From: an uncultured Lysobacteraceae bacterium
Lineage (GTDB): Bacteria; Pseudomonadota; Gammaproteobacteria; Xanthomonadales; Rhodanobacteraceae
DNA length: 7,608 nucleotides
NCBI GenBank assembly: GCA_946482585.1
Contig: CAMLSI010000252.1
Location: forward strand, 1 to 7,608
Reading direction: 5' to 3'
Part shown: positions 1 to 6,707 of the stretch, piece after piece
How positions within the stretch are numbered: position 1 is the stretch's first letter
How the letters are laid out: the number at the start of each line of letters is the position of its first letter
The notes under the pieces: model-generated
Told to the model about the DNA's origin: nothing
The model's input: only the letters and a program-made list of their open reading frames with translations
The model's database searches: none
Translations under genes and position numbers: made by a program

Positions 1-782
1 AGAAGACGTTCAAGAGCCTGCCGTACATCGTCGCGGTCGAAGAGAACAAGCTGCGCGCGGTGAACGGCAACCTCGCCTACGTGCGGGGTCTCGACGGGAA
101 AGCCGGCGACTCCTTCGTGATCGTACGCCCGACGCACCTGTACTACTCGACCGAGGGCAAGAGGGACGGCGATCCGCCGACCACTCACGTGCGCACGCTC
201 GACACGCAGCACGGCCAGAACAAGATGTTGTGGCACCCCAATCCCGTGAAGAATCTGTTCGGCCGGAATTCGAGCGTGCTCGGCTACGAAGTGCAGGTCC
301 TCGCCAATGCGCAGATCACGCGCACCGGCGACCCGAGTTCCGTGCTCATTACGTATTCGGACTACGAGATCCGCGCCGGCGACCTGATCATGCCGATCGA
401 GGATCGCCCGTACGATTCGGAATACTTCCCGCATGCCCCCAAGAGCGTGCCGACGAGCTTCGAAGTGCTCGCTTTCACCGACGCGCTCAATGCCGTGGGT
501 CCGAAGCAGGTCGTCGCGCTGTCGCGCGGTGCAGCCGACGGCATCGAGAACGGCCACACCTTCTCGATCTATCACCCGGGCGAACGCGTCACCGACCAGC
601 ACAAGTATCCCGAGGGCGGCGCTCGCAATTTCTTCAACCCGAACGACTCGAAGGTCACCCTGCCGTCCGAGTACGTCGGCCACGTGATGATCTTCCGCAC
701 GTTCGATCGCGTGAGCTATGGCCTCGTCATGGACGGCCTGCGTCCGGTGCACCTGAACGACGTGCTGACCGCACCGGAATGA
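1..782 (+). CDS. tsaP: TsaP-like LysM-domain protein, C-terminal part (5' end outside window)
   Basis: The open frame enters from the left edge (first full codon at base 3) and ends at TGA 780-782, leaving 259 visible residues. The reading KTFKSLPYIVAVEENKLRAV runs through base 60, so the GTG there is an internal valine and not a start. The N-terminal signal peptide and LysM domain expected for the family lie outside the window and were not seen. Visible features match my memory of the Pseudomonas aeruginosa PA0020/TsaP C-terminal region: YVRG, an 'IRAGDLIMPIEDR' segment, 'LSRGAADGIENGHTFSIY' and a closing 'VMIFRTFDRVSYGLVM' segment. TsaP is a periplasmic peptidoglycan-binding protein that associates with the type IV pilus secretin. 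In related genomes this gene sits next to dprA, as here. An insertion-like segment lies near visible residues 43-94. The family assignment is fairly sure; a role in pili is inferred, and the pilus requirement for TsaP differs between species. It could safely be called simply a LysM peptidoglycan-binding protein. Confidence 0.72.
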   Translation, partial: KTFKSLPYIVAVEENKLRAVNGNLAYVRGLDGKAGDSFVIVRPTHLYYSTEGKRDGDPPTTHVRTLDTQHGQNKMLWHPNPVKNLFGRNSSVLGYEVQVLANAQITRTGDPSSVLITYSDYEIRAGDLIMPIEDRPYDSEYFPHAPKSVPTSFEVLAFTDALNAVGPKQVVALSRGAADGIENGHTFSIYHPGERVTDQHKYPEGGARNFFNPNDSKVTLPSEYVGHVMIFRTFDRVSYGLVMDGLRPVHLNDVLTAPE

Positions 783-802
783 CGCCCGTCGCACGGACGT
801 AC

Positions 803-816
803 TCGGATTAATCCGA
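803..816. promoter_or_regulatory. Perfect 14-bp palindrome, possible operator
   Basis: TCGGATTAATCCGA is its own reverse complement over all 14 bases. It lies 20 bases after the LysM-gene stop and about 70 bases upstream of the candidate dprA -10. The half-site AATCCGA (810-816) recurs in direct orientation at 832-838, 22 bases (about two helical turns) away. This could be a dimeric regulator site. As RNA it would make only a 5-bp stem with a TTAA loop, too weak to act as a terminator. No regulator can be named. Confidence 0.35.
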
Positions 817-843
817 CTCGTCCGCCAGCCGAATCCGAACCTC

Positions 844-871
844 AGGCGCCGGCGAGAGCCGGCGCCTTTTT
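844..871 (+). terminator. Rho-independent terminator of the LysM gene
   Basis: A perfect 10-bp GC-rich stem, AGGCGCCGGC (844-853) pairing with GCCGGCGCCT (858-867), is closed by a GAGA (GNRA-type) tetraloop. It runs directly into a T run (867-871, then CGTTTCC). It lies 61 bases after the upstream stop codon and ends 24 bases before the dprA start. dprA is therefore probably transcribed from its own promoter rather than by readthrough. Confidence 0.9.
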
Positions 872-883
872 CGTTTCCGTTCC

Positions 884-889
884 TATACT
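884..889 (+). promoter_or_regulatory. Candidate -10 element of dprA, possibly leaderless
   Basis: TATACT matches the sigma70 -10 consensus TATAAT at five of six positions. It ends six bases before the dprA ATG at 896, so transcription would begin at or next to the A of the start codon. There is no Shine-Dalgarno-like sequence between the terminator and the ATG, which agrees with a leaderless message. No good -35 box is found 16-18 bases upstream, because that position falls in the terminator stem and T run. The call is therefore tentative. Confidence 0.4.
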
Positions 890-895
890 CGCCGC

Positions 896-2050
896 ATGAC
901 TGCCGACCAGCGCGACACCGCGGAAACCGAAGCCTGGCTGATCTTGCTGCGCGCTCCGGGGCTCGGTGCGGCCGGCCTGCGCAGCCTCGTCACGCGGGCC
1001 GGCGGAGCCGCGGCCGCACTAGCCGATCTCGAACGTCTGCGGCGCGAATTCGCGCTCGGCGAAGCAACGCTGTCGTGGCTGCGCGCGCCGGATCGCGCCT
1101 GCATTGCCGCGGACCTCGCCTGGCTCGCGGGCGACGGCCGGTGTCTGCTGACCTGGGACGACGCCGACTACCCCGCACTGCTGCGCGAAGCCGGCGCCGC
1201 GCCGGCCGCGCTGTTCGCGAGCGGCGACCTCAGCCTGCTCTGGCGGCCGCAGATCGCGATCGTCGGCGCCCGCAGCGCGACCGCCGGCGGGCTCGCCAAC
1301 GCGCGCAGCTTCGCCGCGCACCTGGCCACGGCCGGTTTCGTCGTGACCAGCGGTCTCGCCGAAGGCGTCGACGGCGCGGCGCATGCGGCCGCACTGGACG
1401 CCGGCGGAGCGACGGTGGCGGTCATGGGCACGGGACCGGACCTCGTCTATCCGCGCCGTCATGCCGCGCTCGCCGCGCGCATCGCCGAGGCGGGCGTGCT
1501 CGTCACGGAGTTTCCGCCGGGCACCGAGGCGCGGCCGACGCACTTTCCGCGCCGCAATCGCGTGATCGCAGGACTTTCCCTCGGCGTGCTGGTGGTCGAG
1601 GCCGGCGTCCAGTCCGGTTCGCTGATCACCGCCCGGCTCGCCGGCGAGCAAGGGCGCGAGGTGTTCGCCCTGCCCGGTTCCATCCACAACCCGCTCGCGC
1701 GCGGCTGCCATCAGCTGATCCGCCAGGGTGCGCGGCTCGTCGAGACCGCGACCGAGATCGTCGACGAGCTCGCTCCGCTCGCACGCGCGCTCGGCGACCG
1801 CCTGCGCGAGCGACTGGCCGCCCTGACGTCGCCGGCCACGCCGGAAACACCGGCCGGTGCGGCACCTGCCGCATCGCGCGATGCGGAGTACGCCTGCGTT
1901 CTCGCCGCGCTCGGATACGATCCGATAGGCCTGGACGAGCTCGCCGCGCGGACCGGTTTCGGCGTTCCGGCGCTGTCTTCGATGCTCCTGCTGCTTGAAC
2001 TCGACGGCGACGTCACCAGTGTCGGCGGAGGACGCTACCAACGGCTTTGA
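896..2050 (+). CDS. dprA: DNA-processing protein DprA (Smf)
   Basis: 384 residues, close to the usual length for proteobacterial DprA. DprA binds incoming single-stranded DNA in the cytoplasm during natural transformation and loads RecA. An N-terminal helical SAM-like region (about residues 10-90, with 'LLRAPGLG') precedes the Rossmann-fold core (about 95-295). Core motifs are IVGARSAT (122-129), TSGLAEGVDGAAH (151-163), GTGPDLVYPRRH (178-189), FPRRNRVIAGLS (217-228) and QSGSLITA (239-246), followed by 'FALPGSI..NPLARGCH'. A low-complexity Ala/Pro/Thr linker (about 308-328) leads to a C-terminal winged-helix DML1-like domain (about 329-384). The ATG start gives a normal N-terminus shortly before the conserved 'TEAWL' helix and lies just after a -10-like element. 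The gene is separated from the LysM gene by a strong terminator. The usual neighbour smg does not follow it. Identity is secure; natural competence of the host is inferred only. Confidence 0.96.
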   Translation: MTADQRDTAETEAWLILLRAPGLGAAGLRSLVTRAGGAAAALADLERLRREFALGEATLSWLRAPDRACIAADLAWLAGDGRCLLTWDDADYPALLREAGAAPAALFASGDLSLLWRPQIAIVGARSATAGGLANARSFAAHLATAGFVVTSGLAEGVDGAAHAAALDAGGATVAVMGTGPDLVYPRRHAALAARIAEAGVLVTEFPPGTEARPTHFPRRNRVIAGLSLGVLVVEAGVQSGSLITARLAGEQGREVFALPGSIHNPLARGCHQLIRQGARLVETATEIVDELAPLARALGDRLRERLAALTSPATPETPAGAAPAASRDAEYACVLAALGYDPIGLDELAARTGFGVPALSSMLLLLELDGDVTSVGGGRYQRL

Positions 2051-2099
2051 AGCGACCGATCCCCGCACCGGATCGCGCCGCGCTGTCATTCAGATTGGC

Positions 2100-2130
2100 T
2101 TGACAGCACCGAGCGGCCTGTGTGCAGGAT
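2100..2130 (+). promoter_or_regulatory. Candidate topA promoter
   Basis: TTGACA at 2100-2105 is a perfect sigma70 -35 hexamer lying 50 bases after the dprA stop. The matching -10 is poor: the best candidate is CAGGAT at 2125-2130 (three of six matches) with a long 19-base spacer, preceded by TGTG. If used, the topA message would have a leader of roughly 90 bases. topA promoters are often supercoiling-sensitive and have non-ideal spacing in other bacteria, so the weak -10 is not disqualifying. The rest of the dprA-topA gap shows only a small 6-bp hairpin (2057-2062 with 2070-2075) and no T run. Confidence 0.35.
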
Positions 2131-2208
2131 GAAAAAGAGGACGCCGCTCCGCGCCGTCCACCCCCATGCAATCGACCCAGCGGTTGCCGGATTGCCGGCA
2201 GCCCGCGC

Positions 2209-2214
2209 AGAGGA
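2209..2214 (+). promoter_or_regulatory. Shine-Dalgarno-like site for topA
   Basis: AGAGGA lies 13 bases before the ATG at 2228. The spacing is long but usable. It favours that ATG over the upstream in-frame candidates at 2120 (GTG-type) and 2129 (ATG), which have no comparable site. Confidence 0.4.
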
Positions 2215-2227
2215 CGCGCCACCCGCA

Positions 2228-4765
2228 ATGGCCAAGAACCTACTCATCGTCGAATCGCCGGCCAAGGCCAAGACGATCAACAAGTACCTCGGCAAGGACT
2301 TCACGGTCCTCGCTTCCTACGGCCATGTGCGCGATCTCGTTCCCAAGGAGGGCGCGGTCAATCCCGATCAGCAGTTCGCGATGCAGTACGCCGTCATCGA
2401 CAAGAACGAAAAGCATGTCGATGCGATCGCCAAGGCCGCGGCCAAGGCCGACGCGCTCTATCTCGCGACCGACTTGGATCGCGAAGGCGAGGCGATCAGC
2501 TGGCACATCAGCGAAATCCTGCGCGAGCGGGGCCTGCTCAAGGGCAAGGACGTGCACCGCGTGGTGTTCTCGGAAATCACGCCGAAGGCGATCAAGGACG
2601 CGGTCGACCATCCGCGAGAACTCTCGCTCGATCTCGTGAACGCGCAGCAGGCGCGCCGCGCCCTCGACTACCTCGTCGGTTTCAACCTGTCGCCGGTACT
2701 CTGGCGCAAGGTGCAGCGCGGTCTGTCGGCGGGCCGCGTCCAGTCGCCGGCGCTGCGCATGATCGTCGAGCGCGAAGAAGAAATCGAAGCGTTCAAAGCG
2801 CGCGAATACTGGAGCATGGACGCCGAACTCGCCCATGCGACGACGCCGTTCCGCGCGCGCCTGCTGCGGCTCGCCGGCAAGAAATTCGAGCAGTTCGACC
2901 TGACCGAGGCCGGCGCCGCCTATGCCGCGCGCGAGTCGCTCTACGCCGCCGCAGGCGCCACCCGCATCGCCGGCAGCGACACGCCGTTCGACACCGACCA
3001 GCCGTCCTGGCGCGGCGGTCAGCTCGCCGTCGCCGACGTGCAGTCGCGCGAACGCAAGCGCCGTCCGGCCGCGCCGTTCACGACCTCGACCCTGCAACAG
3101 GAGGCCGCGCGCAAGCTCGGCTTCACGACGAGCCGCACGATGCGTCTGGCGCAGCAACTGTACGAAGGCATCGCCATCGGCGACGAAGGCGTCGTCGGTC
3201 TCATCACCTATATGCGTACGGACTCGACCAGTCTGTCCGACGACGCCATCGCCGAACTGCGCGACGTGATCCGGCGCGACTACGGCGCGAAGGCGTTGCC
3301 CGAGGCGCCGAACGTCTACAAGACCAAATCCAAGAACGCGCAGGAAGCGCACGAAGCGATCCGCCCGACCGCGGCCATGCGCCGTCCGTCCAGCATCGCC
3401 AGCGCGCTCAGCGACGAGCAGCGCAAGCTCTACGATCTGATCTGGAAGCGCACGGTCGCCTGCCAGATGCAGCATGCGACGCTCAACACCGTGTCGGTCG
3501 ATCTCGCCTGCGGCGAGGATTCGGCATTCCGCGCGAGCGGAACCACGGTCGTCGACGCGGGCTTTCTCGCCGTCTACGAGGAAGGCAAGGACCAGAAGGC
3601 CGCCGAGGACGACGACGAGGGCCGCAAGCTGCCGCTGATGAAAGTCGGCGACATCGTGCCGCTGTCGGCCATCCTCGCCGAACAGCATTTCACCGAGCCG
3701 CCGCCGCGCTATTCCGAAGCGAGCCTCGTCAAGGCGCTCGAGGAATTCGGCATCGGCCGTCCGTCGACCTACGCGAGCATCATCCAGACGCTGCTCTCGC
3801 GCGAATACGTCACGCTCGACGCGCGCCGCTTCCGCCCGACCGACGTCGGCCGCGCGGTCAGCAAGTTCCTCAGCGGGCATTTCACGCGCTACGTCGACTA
3901 CGACTTCACCGCGAAGCTCGAAGACGAGCTCGACGCGGTCAGCCGCGGCGAGGAGGACTGGGTGCCGCTGATGCAGCGCTTCTGGTCGCCGTTCAAGGAA
4001 CTCGTCGAAGAAAAGAACGAAACCGTCGACCGCTCCGAGGCGACCGGCGCGCGCGTGCTCGGCGACGACCCCGCCAGCGGCAAGCCGGTCTCGGTGCGTC
4101 TCGGCCGTTTCGGGCCGTTCGCGCAGATCGGCACCAAGGAAGACGAGGACAAGCCGCGCTTCGCGAGCCTGCGCGCGAACCAGAGCATCCACACGATCAC
4201 GCTGCCCGAGGCGCTGGAGTTGTTCAAGCTGCCGCGCAATCTGGGCCAGCACCCGGACGGCACCGAGATCACCGTCGGCGTCGGCCGCTTCGGTCCTTTC
4301 GTGAAACACGGCTCGACCTACGCCTCGCTCAAGGCCGAGGACGATCCGTATACGATTGAACTCCCGCGCGCCGTGCAGTTGCTGCACGAAAAGGCGGAAG
4401 CCGCCGCCAACCGGCTGATCAAGAGTTTCCAGGACGGCGCCATCCAGGTGCTGCGCGGCCGCTACGGCCCCTACATCACGGATGGCGCGAAGAACGGCCG
4501 CATTCCGAAGGATCGCGAACCCGAATCGCTGACCGAGGCGGAATGCATCGAACTGCTGGCCGCCGCACCGGACAAACCTGCGCGCGGCGGGCGTTTCGGC
4601 AAGGGCAAGGCAAAAGCCAAGGCCGAACCGAAGGCAGCGGCAGGCAAGCGTGCCGAAGCCAAGCCGGCCGCGAAGAAGGCGACGGCGAAGAAGACCGCGA
4701 CCAAGAAGGCTCCCGCGAAGAAGACGGCCGCGAAGAAAACCGCGGCCAAGAAAACGGCGTCCTGA
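2228..4765 (+). CDS. topA: DNA topoisomerase I (type IA, omega protein)
   Basis: 845 residues from the ATG at 2228. The enzyme relaxes negative supercoils by cutting one strand through a 5'-phosphotyrosine. The N-terminus MAKNLLIVESPAKAKTI is the canonical family start, with catalytic-type Glu9 and Lys13. The Toprim domain (about 3-113) carries TDLDREGE, whose acidic residues are D82, D84 and E86. SAGRVQSPALR (167-177) and GLITYMRTDSTSLS (324-337) follow; Tyr328 is the predicted nucleophile and Arg330 the adjacent conserved arginine. The catalytic core ends near residue 590. Three C-terminal Toprim-associated repeats carry GRFGPF, GRFGPF and GRYGPY (626-631, 686-691, 744-749). No paired-cysteine zinc fingers occur, unlike E. 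coli TopA. The last ~55 residues are a Lys/Ala-rich basic tail. The frame stays open upstream to 2120, but the extra 36 codons look like non-coding leader and are excluded. tsaC follows after 11 bases, suggesting co-transcription. Confidence 0.97.
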   Translation: MAKNLLIVESPAKAKTINKYLGKDFTVLASYGHVRDLVPKEGAVNPDQQFAMQYAVIDKNEKHVDAIAKAAAKADALYLATDLDREGEAISWHISEILRERGLLKGKDVHRVVFSEITPKAIKDAVDHPRELSLDLVNAQQARRALDYLVGFNLSPVLWRKVQRGLSAGRVQSPALRMIVEREEEIEAFKAREYWSMDAELAHATTPFRARLLRLAGKKFEQFDLTEAGAAYAARESLYAAAGATRIAGSDTPFDTDQPSWRGGQLAVADVQSRERKRRPAAPFTTSTLQQEAARKLGFTTSRTMRLAQQLYEGIAIGDEGVVGLITYMRTDSTSLSDDAIAELRDVIRRDYGAKALPEAPNVYKTKSKNAQEAHEAIRPTAAMRRPSSIASALSDEQRKLYDLIWKRTVACQMQHATLNTVSVDLACGEDSAFRASGTTVVDAGFLAVYEEGKDQKAAEDDDEGRKLPLMKVGDIVPLSAILAEQHFTEPPPRYSEASLVKALEEFGIGRPSTYASIIQTLLSREYVTLDARRFRPTDVGRAVSKFLSGHFTRYVDYDFTAKLEDELDAVSRGEEDWVPLMQRFWSPFKELVEEKNETVDRSEATGARVLGDDPASGKPVSVRLGRFGPFAQIGTKEDEDKPRFASLRANQSIHTITLPEALELFKLPRNLGQHPDGTEITVGVGRFGPFVKHGSTYASLKAEDDPYTIELPRAVQLLHEKAEAAANRLIKSFQDGAIQVLRGRYGPYITDGAKNGRIPKDREPESLTEAECIELLAAAPDKPARGGRFGKGKAKAKAEPKAAAGKRAEAKPAAKKATAKKTATKKAPAKKTAAKKTAAKKTAS
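4667..4762 (+). repeat. Imperfect repeats coding the Lys/Ala-rich TopA tail
   Basis: TopA residues 814-845 are built from repeated AAKKTA-type units (AAKKATAKK, TATKKAPAKK, TAAKKTAAKK). They are encoded by near-repeats of GCGAAGAAG and GCCAAGAAAACGGCG. Such histone H1-like basic tails are known in several bacterial topoisomerases and DNA-binding proteins, where they are thought to aid DNA binding. Unit number can vary by slippage. This is low-complexity coding sequence, not a mobile repeat. Confidence 0.75.
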
Positions 4766-4776
4766 GCGCGCGGCGC

Positions 4777-5337
4777 ATGGATTCCAACGCCATCGGAACC
4801 GCCGCCGCGGCACTGCGTCGCGGCGGTGTCGTCGCGTATCCGACCGAGGCCGTCTACGGCCTTGGCTGCGACCCGCACGTCGAACCCGCGTTGACGCGGT
4901 TGTTCGCGCTCAAGCGCCGGCCGCCGCAGCAGGGCGTACTGTTGATCGCGGCCGATTTCGCTCAGGTCGCGCGCTACATCGCGCTGGACCAGATCCCGGC
5001 CGAAGCGCTTGCGCGTGTATGCGACAGTTGGCCCGGTCCCAGTACCTGGATACTGCCGCGCTCGGCGCTGGTGCCGCCGTGGATCGCGGGCGGACATGCA
5101 GGCATCGCGCTACGCGTGACCGCGCATGAGCCCGCCGCAGCGCTGTGCCGCGCATTCGGCGGCGCTCTGGTTTCCACGAGCGCGAACCGCCACGGCGAGC
5201 CGCCCGCAAGAACCGCCGCCGAATTACGTACTGTATTCGGCGACGAGCTCGACGCGATCGTCGACGCCCCGGTCGGGGGGCTTGAGCGCCCGACTGCGAT
5301 CCGCGACGCTATCAGCGGGGAATTCGTACGACATTGA
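4777..5337 (+). CDS. tsaC: Threonylcarbamoyl-AMP synthase TsaC (YrdC family)
   Basis: 186 residues, near the 190 of E. coli TsaC. The enzyme makes L-threonylcarbamoyladenylate from threonine, bicarbonate and ATP, the first step of t6A37 modification of ANN-decoding tRNAs in the cytoplasm. The single YrdC domain shows AYPTEAVYGLGCDP (20-33), 'LKRRPPQQGVLLIAA' (45-59), WPGPSTWILP (85-94), VSTSAN (132-137) and a C-terminal 'PTAIRDAISGEFVRH' that parallels the end of the E. coli protein. The KRSN residues described for YrdC correspond to K46, R48, S135 and N137. The short form without a Sua5 domain points to TsaC rather than TsaC2/Sua5. The ATG at 4777 is chosen because family homology begins there; the frame remains open upstream only because it overlaps the topA tail. 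There is no clear Shine-Dalgarno site, so translational coupling to topA (11-base gap) is likely. In E. coli the gene also neighbours dprA/smg, but with aroE on its other side. aroE is absent here. Confidence 0.95.
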   Translation: MDSNAIGTAAAALRRGGVVAYPTEAVYGLGCDPHVEPALTRLFALKRRPPQQGVLLIAADFAQVARYIALDQIPAEALARVCDSWPGPSTWILPRSALVPPWIAGGHAGIALRVTAHEPAAALCRAFGGALVSTSANRHGEPPARTAAELRTVFGDELDAIVDAPVGGLERPTAIRDAISGEFVRH

Positions 5338-5349
5338 GGCCGGGGGGCT

Positions 5350-6702
5350 ATGTCTGCAGTCATTCAGGGAGCGCGATCGGTCGCCGTCGGCCTGCCGCTG
5401 ATCTTGGGTTCGCACTCGCGCATCGTGGCTTGGCTGCACGGCCGGCCGGTGAGCCAGGCGGAGTTCCTGGGTCATGTCGCCGCGGTCGCCGCACAGCTGC
5501 CGCGCGCGAATGCCGCGGTCAATCTGTGCGAAGACCGCTATCACTTTCTCGTCGCCTTCGCGGCCGTCGCCGTCGCCGGCCAGACCAACCTGCTGCCGCC
5601 GTCGCGTGCGCGGCAGGCGGTCGACGACGTCATGGACGCGCATCCGGGCTGCTATGCGATCAGCGACCGGGTTCTCGACGCCGCGCCGCCGCAGCTGTGG
5701 CAATTGCCGGCGCTCGGCACGCTTCGCGTCCCCGACGATGTCGCCGTGCCGCAGCTGCCCGGCGATCACATCGTCGCAATCGGCTACACCTCGGGGTCGA
5801 CCGGCTCACCCAAGCCCAATCCGAAAACCTGGCGCAGTTTCTGCGCGAGCACGGCGCTGAACGCCGCGCTGCTCGGCGAGCAGGCCGCCGGCGCGGCGCT
5901 GAGTCTCGTCGCGACCGTGCCGCCTCAACACATGTACGGCATGGAAATGTCGGTGCTGCTGCCGCTGCTCGCCGATGTCGGCGTCGATGCGGCCAGGCCG
6001 CTGATGCCGGCGGATATCGCCGCGGCGCTCGCGGCGCTGCCGGCGCCGCGATTGCTCGTGACCACACCGGTGCACCTGCGCGCGCTCGTGCAGTCGGCCA
6101 TCGATCTGCCCGACCTCGCCGGCATCGTCTGCGCGACCGCGCCACTCTGCCGCGAGCTCGCCGCCGTCGCCGAAACGCGTTTCCGCACGACGGTCGTCGA
6201 AGTGTTCGGCTCCACCGAAACCTGCGTGATCGCGCACCGCCGCAGCGCGCAGCAGGAAGACTGGCTGCACTACGCCGGCGTGAGCCTGCGGCCTCAGCCC
6301 GACGGCACGCTCGTCACCGCCGACTGGTTCGAAATGCCGGTGACGTTGCAGGACATCGTCGAGTTGCTGCCCGATCGTCGTTTCCGGTTGCGCGGGCGCA
6401 ATTCGGACCTGCTCGAAATCGCCGGCAAACGCGCCTCGCTCGCCGACTTGAACCGCCGCCTGCTGGCGATCGACGGCGTCGTCGACGGCGTGATCTTCCA
6501 GCGCGACAGTGATCCGTGCGGCGTGCAACGCCTCGCTGCCCTCGTGGTCGCCCCCGACCTTTGCGAAGCCGCCATTCTCGGCGCGCTGCGCACGGCGACC
6601 GACCCGGCGTTCCTGCCCCGCCCCTTGCGCAAAGTGGATACGTTGCCGCGCACCGAAACCGGCAAGCTGCCGCGCGCCGCGCTGCTCGCCGCGCTGGAGT
6701 GA
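5350..6702 (+). CDS. AMP-forming acyl/aryl acid ligase (ANL superfamily), aryl-polyene type
   Basis: 450 residues, shorter than typical acyl-CoA synthetases (500 or more) because the N-terminal subdomain is compact. Enzymes of this superfamily adenylate a carboxylate and pass it to CoA or an acyl carrier protein. The P-loop-like motif is YTSGSTGSPKPNPKTW (146-161), the A5 motif VFGSTET (285-291), and the hinge/A8 region 'FRLRGRNSDLLEIAGKRASL' (345-364). The A10 catalytic lysine is K439 in PRTETGKLPR. The 'PPQHMYGMEMSVLLPL' segment (191-206) and the GKRxSL hinge recall AMP-ligases of aryl polyene and xanthomonadin clusters (ApeH/XanA2 type), which activate hydroxybenzoate starters. That substrate is an inference from memory of family sequences. 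The ATG follows the tsaC stop by 12 bases, with GAGG (5336-5339) and a G-run (5342-5347) as possible ribosome binding sites. It is probably the last gene of the topA-tsaC unit. No carrier protein, ketosynthase or dehydratase gene is visible beside it. Confidence 0.8.
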   Translation: MSAVIQGARSVAVGLPLILGSHSRIVAWLHGRPVSQAEFLGHVAAVAAQLPRANAAVNLCEDRYHFLVAFAAVAVAGQTNLLPPSRARQAVDDVMDAHPGCYAISDRVLDAAPPQLWQLPALGTLRVPDDVAVPQLPGDHIVAIGYTSGSTGSPKPNPKTWRSFCASTALNAALLGEQAAGAALSLVATVPPQHMYGMEMSVLLPLLADVGVDAARPLMPADIAAALAALPAPRLLVTTPVHLRALVQSAIDLPDLAGIVCATAPLCRELAAVAETRFRTTVVEVFGSTETCVIAHRRSAQQEDWLHYAGVSLRPQPDGTLVTADWFEMPVTLQDIVELLPDRRFRLRGRNSDLLEIAGKRASLADLNRRLLAIDGVVDGVIFQRDSDPCGVQRLAALVVAPDLCEAAILGALRTATDPAFLPRPLRKVDTLPRTETGKLPRAALLAALE

Positions 6703-6707
6703 CCATT

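Noticed and set aside
1019..2089. 356-codon minus-strand open frame opposite dprA
   Set aside because: It is antisense to a clearly conserved gene, its composition is Arg/Gly-rich, and no motifs or ribosome binding site are seen.
2184..2200. Tandem TTGCCGG copies and TGCCGGCA palindrome upstream of topA
   Set aside because: These are very short and GC-rich, close to what is expected by chance in this composition, and have no link to a promoter element.
2120..2227. N-terminal extension of TopA
   Set aside because: Family proteins begin at MAKNLLIVESPAKAK. The added residues are unlike any domain, and the Shine-Dalgarno-like AGAGGA precedes the 2228 ATG.
2122..4359. 745-codon plus-strand frame overlapping topA
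   Set aside because: It is a shifted frame of topA, very rich in Arg and without any domain; topA is intact.
4543..4776. 78-codon upstream extension of TsaC
   Set aside because: It overlaps the topA tail in another frame and translates to Glu/Gly/Arg repeats. YrdC homology begins just after the 4777 ATG.
2240..4813. 857-codon open frame on the minus strand opposite topA
   Set aside because: It is exactly antisense to a gene with full catalytic motifs. Its translation is Arg/Gly/Leu-rich low-complexity sequence with no recognisable domain, as expected from GC-rich codon bias.
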